In this document: piece by piece, positions 56,738 through 64,000 of the stretch
Layout: each line of letters begins with the position of its first letter
Position numbering within the stretch: the stretch's first letter is position 1
Assembly: GCA_002900995.3 (NCBI GenBank)
Contig: CM035309.1
Span: 3,788,389 to 3,852,388, forward strand
Direction: 5' to 3'
DNA length: 64,000 nt
Source: Ganoderma boninense
Taxonomy: Eukaryota; Basidiomycota; Agaricomycetes; Polyporales; Polyporaceae
The notes under the pieces: generated by a model
What the model saw: only the letters and a program-made list of their open reading frames with translations
What the model was told of the DNA's origin: nothing
Database searches by the model: none
Position numbers and translations under genes: made by a program

Positions 56738-59628
56738 GATGATGTGTGGCTCGAGGCGGGGCTTGTATTGGATGTGGCGAGGTGGATGCTGGGGTGGGGG
56801 CGGCCCTGCGAGGGGGCGTTGCCGGGGTGGGGTGGCACTGGAGAAGGCATGGCAATAGAAAGAGCGGTGAGTACAGCGACAAAGGCGAGCAGGGACGAAA
56901 GAAGGTTACGTTGGATATATTGGGTTGGTGGTGGAGTGGCACGGAAGGGCCGAGAGGATGGAGACGGAAGCGGATGAATTAGAGTGTCAATTCGAGATCG
57001 GATATCGATGATGCTCGTTCCGACAATGGCGAGGGGCCGCGAAGGCTGCAGTCAGGAGTGCAAGAAATTCCCTGTCAATCATCCGCACTCACGCCACGTA
57101 ACCCCTCACGTAAGCACTTGCCGCCCATGCCGACGCCTCCCCTAAACACACACGTGATACCGTTCCCTGCGCACGGACCACCCAGCAGCGCCTCCTGCGA
57201 CCCGCAGACACGAATCAGGCTTCCGGTTAGCCATGCTGGGGAAGGGCCCAGCAGCTCGCGTCCGAAGAGGCCATCGAGCTTGCTTTTATGCGACATGCGA
57301 ATCCCAGCGATCGGCCTGCGATCTGTCCCAGCGTCCGCCGGCCGGGCACCTGTCCACTGTCCCATGGGTCGCCACTTCTCAGATTGGCAAGCGCTGTAGT
57401 ACAAACGCTGCGCTCCCAAACCGCCCCTGTCCCCATCAAGATCCCTCGGTCTCGATAAGTTCAATTTTCCTGCCCCAAGTAGCTGCCTGTCAACGCACAT
57501 ACACCGGCCGATCACCCACCACCAGATGTCTTCAGATCCATCTCGAAAAAGAAGGTCTCGCCAAGGTCGCGCTGCGCATGCAACACCTCCCCAGGAACAA
57601 TGATACAAGCCAAGGAAAGCCCGTCAGATAGGAGCGAAGCGCAGAAACACGCCGACACATAGCGCTCCACTTGGTTATGGATCCACTGCTGCCATTGACG
57701 TGCTGCGTCTCATCTCTGATGGCAGTGCGGTCCACCGAAACTAGGCCTTATGCAGTGGCCAGATAAGTGCGGCAGCAGGATACAACGCCAGCGCAGGTGA
57801 AGGAGCTAAGTATGGTTCCTGGATTCACGTACAGACGGCACCAGAGCGGACATTGACATTTGCCTAGCCTTTCTTTCTTCTCGGCAGCAGGCCGGCGGCC
57901 CCCGCATGTCGCTCAACAGGTCCGTCGGCGGCGAATCTTACGTGTGTGGTCAGCTTCCCATCGCGTCTCTATCTTCGAATCACCGGCTGACATCTCTGCG
58001 GCATGGTGCTTATTTTTCGCTCAAAAGAACCCCCCAAAATTGACAGAAAACCGGTGTGAGCCGCCGTCCGTTCGTTCCTACTTTAGGTGCCACGGCACAC
58101 AATGCGCAATCTTCCGGACGTTGCGAAGCGCATCATCGTCGTCTTCGATCTCTGCACCTCTCCACGGTCCATCACGATGGCCAAGGCACGTTTTGACGAT
58201 CACCGTACTTTCCTTCTTGAAGTTTCTTCTGACGACGATCACTGTGTACGGCGGCTTTACTTAGACTCCCCGCGACGAATGTCCGGATCTGAGCTACGAC
58301 AGGCTACGACATATCAGCTAGAACCGCTTAGGAAAAAAAGGGCTGTCGTCCTCCGAGACTTTGCCGTCAATGCCCGGCGCGGATCTACCGTCTCGCGACA
58401 TGCGCATCGCTGGGGCCGACCCAAAGATTTCGTTTCGTTTCCTGAGTCCTGACCGTCTCTGCTGGGGTGCGTGCGACTCTATATTTCGGTTCTCACACGA
58501 CTAAGTACAGGGCGTCCTGCTGACTCTTCCCATGATCTTTTTTTGGTACGGTCAAGACGAGCATGGACTTGCGCCCGAGCTCAGACATCGATCGACGTCA
58601 GGCGGCGGCACCACAGCCCTCGCTAGCCGCTAGCATGCGCACGGCCGCTGAATTCCCCAGAGATGGTCGTTCCGTGCGGCTGTCTCTTCGATCACCGCCC
58701 GAGGGATGCCTGTGGGCTGGGGCGGGGCTTTCCGAGTGACAGGTCTGAGTCGGTGTGCGTTGCCGTTTTGCGATGGGCTGACGACCGTACGCACAGAGCC
58801 AGGACCGCATGCGCGGGGGAGGAGCGATATGCTCCGGTCCCCGTCGACCGATTGTGCACCCCGCGCTCAGTAGCTTGGATGTTCGATGAGACTGAGAGGT
58901 GACGGGGGGTCGTCTGGTCCACCGGCAAGCAGAGCGTCGTGCACAGAAGTGATCGATCCAGACCACAGGATGGTCTTCCCGGCTCCACCCTGTCATCGGT
59001 GCGGGGAATGGATCATGTCGATGAGGACCTGAACAAGACACATATGAGAATTATTTGCCTCAGGACAGGGGACTGGGAGAGATTCGAGGCCTTCTCCGGG
59101 GGTGTTTAGACAGGCTACTCTAGATCTCGTTTGTCACTGTAGCAGTATGTTCACCTGTCTGCGACGATATGTTACAATATATGCCCTGGCGCGATGCCGA
59201 AAATGCGTCCTAAATACATGCCATATCCGAGACTGAGCGAAATGTTCATGCAGGAGTGTGAACGATAAACAATCGAAGTTCCAACCCGCATTCGCTGGCG
59301 CTTATTAGCTTGGCCAAATAGCACCAAATACAGGATCCACAGCGCCTCGTGCCATGCGGCCGAAGCGGAACTGGGAAGTGGTTGTCTCGCGGCTCCCTTC
59401 ATCGAACTCCTTGGTTATCTTAGCCGAAGTGAGTCTGAGGGTAAAGTATGAGTATGTATGTGGGCATCAGGCTCATACTCCTTCGTTACAGGCTGACTTC
59501 CAACCTCCGCCACGATGCCAGCACTGGCTATTCAACGTGTTTCAAAGCCAACCGAGACACCTGAGGTCGCGGTGCTGTCGAAGCCACTCATACATGCGTA
59601 AGGAGCGATTTCAATCCTGCTGCACCTG
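56738..59628. other. Long stretch without a supported gene
   Basis: 2.9 kb. Open frames at 57075-57608 (minus), 57233-57631 (plus) and 58087-58452 (plus) lack family resemblance and convincing splice context, and the first two overlap antisense. No tRNA, rRNA or transposon ends recognised. Confidence 0.4.
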
Positions 59629-61354
59629 ATGTCTCATCGTTTCTGCCACAGATCGTCGGACACTCTGACCCGGCTGGATGATGACAGCCTTTTGGAGCTA
59701 TTCGAGCACGTCAAGGCATACGGGACCTTGCACTCCCTGTCTCTGACTTGCAAGTGGGTTCGGGAAGCGTGCAAGCCTATATTGTTTCCGCCAGTGTATT
59801 TGGCGGGCAGGGAGCATGTTCATTGCTCGATACTTCATCCCAGAAACGATTTGGCCCTATGTACGGTGTGTTTCAGGCACTCCTTCCTCTGACTGTCCGC
59901 ATAATTGACGTTTGTCACCAAAACTAGGTTTCTCTACATGAACTGCAGCTTCCCCTTCCTAAAATACCAATCGGACTACTTGTTTGACCGCCTGGATGGG
60001 TACGAAGTCGTTTACGGCCCTCTCACCGCCATCTTATCCCGCCTGCCGAACCTCCACACTGTCAGTATCGGCAATCCTGCTGGGGTAGTTCAATGGGAGG
60101 CTATCAACGCAGTCGTACAGATCCCTCAGCTACGCAACCTCCGCATCCACGGATTTCTAGACGATCGTCGTAACCTCCCTCGCGAGACTGAGCAGTCCCT
60201 GCGTCTTCCCGTCAGCTCCCTTGCTAGTATCGACTACCCTTCCTCCGGTTATCGTAAGATTTCTGCCACCGAGACCAAACTCTTCTCTGTCCTCCTGCAA
60301 CAGGTCGCCTTCCAGCAGTCGCTTGAAGCATTCTCGGTTCCGAGCGAGTGCGCACCTCTAGACTACCTGACCACGGCTCAGTTCCCCCGTCTCCGGGAGC
60401 TGTCCTTGATCGGGCGACGTCAGTGCTTGGATGGGCAGCAAGACGTCCCTTACATACCCATTCTCGCCAACATGCCCCGTCTCCGGAAGCTGGCATTGAC
60501 CTTTTCACAACCGATCGGCCTACCGCGGCAGCAGATATGGCCTGCGGGCATGCCAGCCGAGTTCCCCTGTCCCGATCTCGAGGACCTGTCAATTTCATAC
60601 CCTCATCCTGACGACGAGTTCTATGCGCATCTCCCCTCCACTCTTCGCCGCCTCACCCTGCGCTGCTGGCCACGCCACTTTCTCCATCTCCTCGAACACG
60701 ACCGCAGTTTGATGACGGACAAGTATGGGTGGTACTCACCTATCCTCAACTCGTCGGAGATGCTGCACATACTGCGCCGCTGCCCCTCTCGCGGCGTCCG
60801 CCATCTCGAGGTTGAGTTCGAGGAAGACGAGTCCGAGCGCGAGCTCTTCTTCTACATCCCCCAAGCTTTCCCCCAGCTCCAGTCCGTCGTCATCCACCGG
60901 TATCGCTGCCCTGTGCGTGGCGCCGACGTGACGCCAGTGGTAAGTGACTCGCTTCCCTCGGCAGCGGGTTCGTTGCATACTGACGACTCCTCGTAGGCTA
61001 CTCTGGCAAAGGCATTGGCGCCCTTGCGTGACCTGCGGATCCTTCTCTGCAATCTGGACTTCGTGGAAGCGCCAGACCCTTTCAGCGACGATTTTGCCCC
61101 TTTCATCAACGACACATTGCAGGATGCGGCAGACGTCCTCGCACGTTCGCTCTCGCGCACTGTTGAGATCATCGGGTTCCTCCTACGCAGGGACATCCTC
61201 ACTCGTTACTTGTACTTCCGACCCGTTCGCGATGGCCGCAGTGGACCCGGTGCTCAACGCGACAGGTTTGCCTACAAGACAAGCGGATTGCCGTACGTGA
61301 TATTGATTGTCGGGCGAAATGTTTTCTCACAATCTCATCCTGTAGCATGGGTGA
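59629..61354 (+). CDS. F-box/LRR protein, one suspected frameshift
   Basis: The F-box exon 59629-59865 starts L-D-D-D-S-L-L-E-L-F-E-H-V with L-S-L-T-C-K-W-V-R-E-A-C-K-P-I-L-F, but the frame that fits the 49 kb paralogue and its exon end (E-T-I-W-P-Y-V-R) is shifted by one base near 59784-59792. The LRR exon 59928-60939 is fully open (V-V-Q-I-P-Q-L-R-N-L-R-I, F-P-R-L-R-E-L-S-L-I-G, M-P-R-L-R-K-L-A-L, C-P-D-L-E-D-L-S-I), joining in frame to a last exon from 60997 (L-R-D-L-R-I-L-L-C-N-L-D-F). A final short exon C-A-T-G-G-G-T-G-A at 61346-61354 gives the end; without that splice it stops at 61359. SCF adaptor if the frameshift is a sequencing error. Confidence 0.65.
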
Positions 61355-61466
61355 TATGACCAGTCTTTGTCGTCCTTAAGAGCTCAGTCATCACGTATCA
61401 CCATCCTTCAAATTCCTACTGTCCCTGTGTTATTTGTAGCTACCGTACACATTGAAGACGATGAAA

Positions 61467-64000
61467 TCAAGCCATCGCATCCGTAGCGCGCTCAGCCATT
61501 GGTGCAAATCTGAGGTATGGCTCTCCAACTTCAGGATCAGGACGATGCATGGCTACAACGGCTGAATGAAAGAAATTCTATAGAGAATGTGAGCTCACGC
61601 TGCATTGAGATAAAATTTATGTAGATGACGCACAAGACCCAAGATGCACCGAACGTTGCCTGATGACTCATCCCACGGTGAGGACCATGTAAGTCCATGG
61701 CGATGTTCGTCCCATAAGAAATGGTGAGCTTGTGTCACGAAGACGATATCCTGAGCTGGCAGCATGGACTGGGGGCCTGAGGCGAATGTGAACTCCACTG
61801 TCGATGCCCTCAAGTCAACCCACTCTGGGGCTGAATATGGTCTTCCGCTCTGGCTGTCGAACACAAACTCGAGGGCTGATATGGCATTTGGAGGGAGCAG
61901 CGTGGTACCATGCCCTGTATATTAATGAATGTGGCGTCAGTGGGTCATTCATTATAAAAACGCTAAACATACAACTCATACCTGTGTCGACACAAAATTT
62001 CTCACCGTTCCGCCCAAAATCGATGAGTATATCATCGTCCTCATAGCCATGTCGTTCTTTGTACTCCTTGTCAGCAACGAGGTGGACCTTCAGCTTCTTG
62101 ACTGTGATGACCCAGGCCCGATGGCCTGCACTGCGCCGATTAGGGAGGTTCTCAACCAAGATCGGAGGTGTCCAGGTTATTTTATGACAGAGTAGATGTT
62201 CTGGAAATTCATTGAACGCGAGGAAGCTGCCAGTGCGCCTAAAGCGGAAACTTTAAACTTCTTAGTTGGATTGAATTGGAGATCAACGCACTCATTATAG
62301 GGGACCGGGGGTTTAAGGTACCAGTACAGGACAATGCCTCCCTCCTTTTTGAGCACACTGTGAGTAAGTATCGAACAACACAACTAGCCACGCAGATAAT
62401 TTACCTCATCGACCCTTGGAAGAAAATCTTGAAGAGCCGTAGAGAAACTCTATGATCGAATGCATGTGATTAACGATGGCCAAATTTCAAAAATACACGC
62501 CGGGGAAAGACGCACAGGATAATCGCGGTTTCCATAATCCTCTTCGTGCCGAAATGGAGGGTTGAATACGTTCATATTACTAGAATCTCGTGAGATGAAG
62601 GTAGTAGACTTCAATGGAATGGGGCACGAGCAAGCACGTACACCTCTGGACCGAAGCCGATCAAACCATCCATGCGTAGGTCTTCAATAATGTCCGTGGT
62701 AGCTGCATCACAAACAGCAAATGAAGCACGAGCCTTGAGTGTATCTTTTTTGTCAGACCCAGACGTAAGCCATTGGTACGCGTTCTTGATTTCAAAATCA
62801 ATGGGAGAAAGCATGGGCCCAACCACTAGCACGGAGGTGTTTGTTAGGTTCAAAAGCGCAATATTGCCAGGCCACACGTATTGCTTACCCAATTGGCTCT
62901 TTTCTGAGCTATATTTGATGCATGGATAACGGAAGGACGAGGTATGGGTAAAAGTCTCTCCCGCAGGTGTCCCAGCGGCTTCCATCTTTTTCGCCAGATA
63001 GGACGGCATGTAATTCAGTGGAAGCGCAGGACGGGCTTTGGGGCGTTCAGTGCCCGCCCTCAATGTGAGCGTGTTTGACGCGCCAACCCCAGCACGAGTC
63101 CCCGGATTGTCTTCGATGGCCACGAGCAGACAAGTGTTTCGGTGGAAAAGCCAGCTAAAATAGTCCATCTTTATCAGTACCAAGTGCACCACGCCTCCGC
63201 TGAGGTACTCACGTATTGTTTGCACCTATCATACACAGGATATTTGTGTATCAGAATGGCTTACTCGAGGGTAGATCGAGCGTCGCTCACCGGTGTCTGC
63301 CTGGAGTTCGAAGGCCATCTTATGGCCCTGGGGGTAGATAGTCTTTCACAGTCGTTAGGCAAGTAGGCAGAGTGAATGATTTCAGACCTACTATCTGTAA
63401 GCGATACATTGATGCTTCTAGATCGATGTCCGTTCAATGAGCGGCGGCTTGTGACACTCAAGCTCGGAACCAGGAGAAGATGAAACTCACTATCTTGAAC
63501 GTATGCCATATTCTCGATGTCCTTGTCCGTGTACGTTACGCTGAAATAATCTCCTAAGACCTCCGGTGGGACTTCTACTCTAGGCTCCGACTCGAAAATC
63601 TTCGTAGCCATACCAGCGCCTTGAGTGACCTGGATCGAGACATTGGAAGGGCTGGGATTTCCGAGGGTACTCTAAAACCCACACAGTATAAGGTTGTGTG
63701 CACCACCGTACATCTTGAAGTGTAATAGCGAGCTCACCTTGGACATTGTAGAAAATGACGAACTTACAGCCGTCGTCGACTCTGGCACAGTACCTCCAGC
63801 GTCGGGGTGCTGGCCATGTTTCACGACTAGTATGCACGGCCCACTGTCTGACCCTTCTTCTGCGACGAGGTAAATGCCAGGGGGGGAATCTTCGCGAAGA
63901 CGCAAGTCGTGACGAATCACATCGGCCACACGCTAAGATACATTCATAAGTTCACAGTATGCAGCCACAGTTGTCAGAATCGTACACGTTCGACGGCCGT
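61467..64000 (-). CDS. Pepsin-like aspartic protease D, 5' end outside window
   Basis: CDS complement(join(61467..61577,61634..61914,61982..62238,62292..62344,62405..62449,62516..62579,62642..63154,63213..63225,63291..63342,63392..63417,63491..63671,63738..63932,63986..>64000)), 601 residues visible, frame closed throughout. Exon lengths 181, 26, 52 and 13 nt are identical to those of protease C. Active-site motifs L-Q-A-D-T-G-A-N-N-T-W-L-F and F-C-V-D-T-G-H-G-T-T-L-L-P-P; M-D-G-L-I-G-F-G-P-E between; end C-I-L-G-L then N-F-F-H-S-A-V-V-A-M. The conserved V-A-D-V-I-R-H-D-L-R-L-R-E-D-S-P-P-G-I-Y block is present. Tail-to-tail with the F-box/LRR gene (about 110 bp apart). Likely active and, by analogy with C, not secreted. 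Confidence 0.85.

Noticed and set aside
57075..57631. Overlapping antisense ORFs (178 and 133 codons)
   Set aside because: No recognisable domain, no splice-supported extension, and no sign that one strand is more protein-like than the other.
58087..58452. 121-codon plus-strand ORF
   Set aside because: Basic, without similarity to known families or a plausible neighbouring exon; not supported enough to list as a gene.
1..64000. CRISPR arrays, tRNA or rRNA genes, bacterial operons, mating-type homeodomain or pheromone-receptor genes
   Set aside because: Looked for and not seen; intron-rich genes and gene content are fungal, and none of the HD1/HD2 or STE3 signatures are present.

Overview
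The window is nuclear DNA of a basidiomycete fungus, most likely an agaricomycete. The genes carry many short GT-AG introns (about 45-75 nt), first exons can be as short as 14-17 nt, and there are no operons. Recognisable products are Erv41, an SRA/YDG methyl-DNA reader, a TUDOR-like hypervirulence-associated protein, an agaricomycete-type Ser/Pro-rich membrane protein, and an expanded F-box/LRR family. A run of exactly 100 Ns (14744-14843) marks a scaffold join. Exon models are hand-spliced from sequence; where I give exon boundaries, the reading frame closes across every junction.

Layout. 0-28.2 kb holds two versions of one unit, in the same order: pepsin-like protease (minus), decayed Erv41 copy, decayed F-box/LRR gene (plus), a non-annotated module, intact ERV41 (minus), TUDOR-like gene (minus), small broken ORF. 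The ERV41-TUDOR half (about 8.5-14.7 kb and 21.4-28.2 kb) is nearly identical between units, while the protease half is strongly diverged. Unit 1 stops at the N gap, at a point that lies in the interior of unit 2. This may therefore be a real tandem duplication or two haplotypes of a dikaryon placed in tandem. 28.2-38.4 kb is an F-box/LRR array: two intact genes (28.3-30.1 and 34.9-36.8 kb) among frameshifted copies and a truncated one. 39.0-44.8 kb is a quieter insert with the SRA gene and the membrane-protein gene. 45.5-49.7 kb has two more broken F-box/LRR copies. 51.2-53.8 kb is an intact pepsin-like gene. 54.2-56.7 kb is a low-complexity gene of unknown function. 56.7-59.6 kb has no convincing gene. 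59.6-64 kb has a nearly intact F-box/LRR gene tail-to-tail with another intact pepsin-like gene that runs off the end.

What stands out is the interleaving of two fast-evolving families. One is F-box/LRR proteins, which in general act as substrate adaptors of SCF ubiquitin ligases. The other is a pepsin-like (A1) family whose readable N-termini show no signal peptide and whose first catalytic Asp motif is split by a conserved 13-nt microexon in all four copies. Both families show birth and death: intact genes, frameshifts, truncations and transposon insertions. I read this as a candidate hypervariable recognition or defence-type region; that functional idea is inference. Housekeeping genes (ERV41 for ER-Golgi transport, SRA for methyl-DNA reading) sit inside it.
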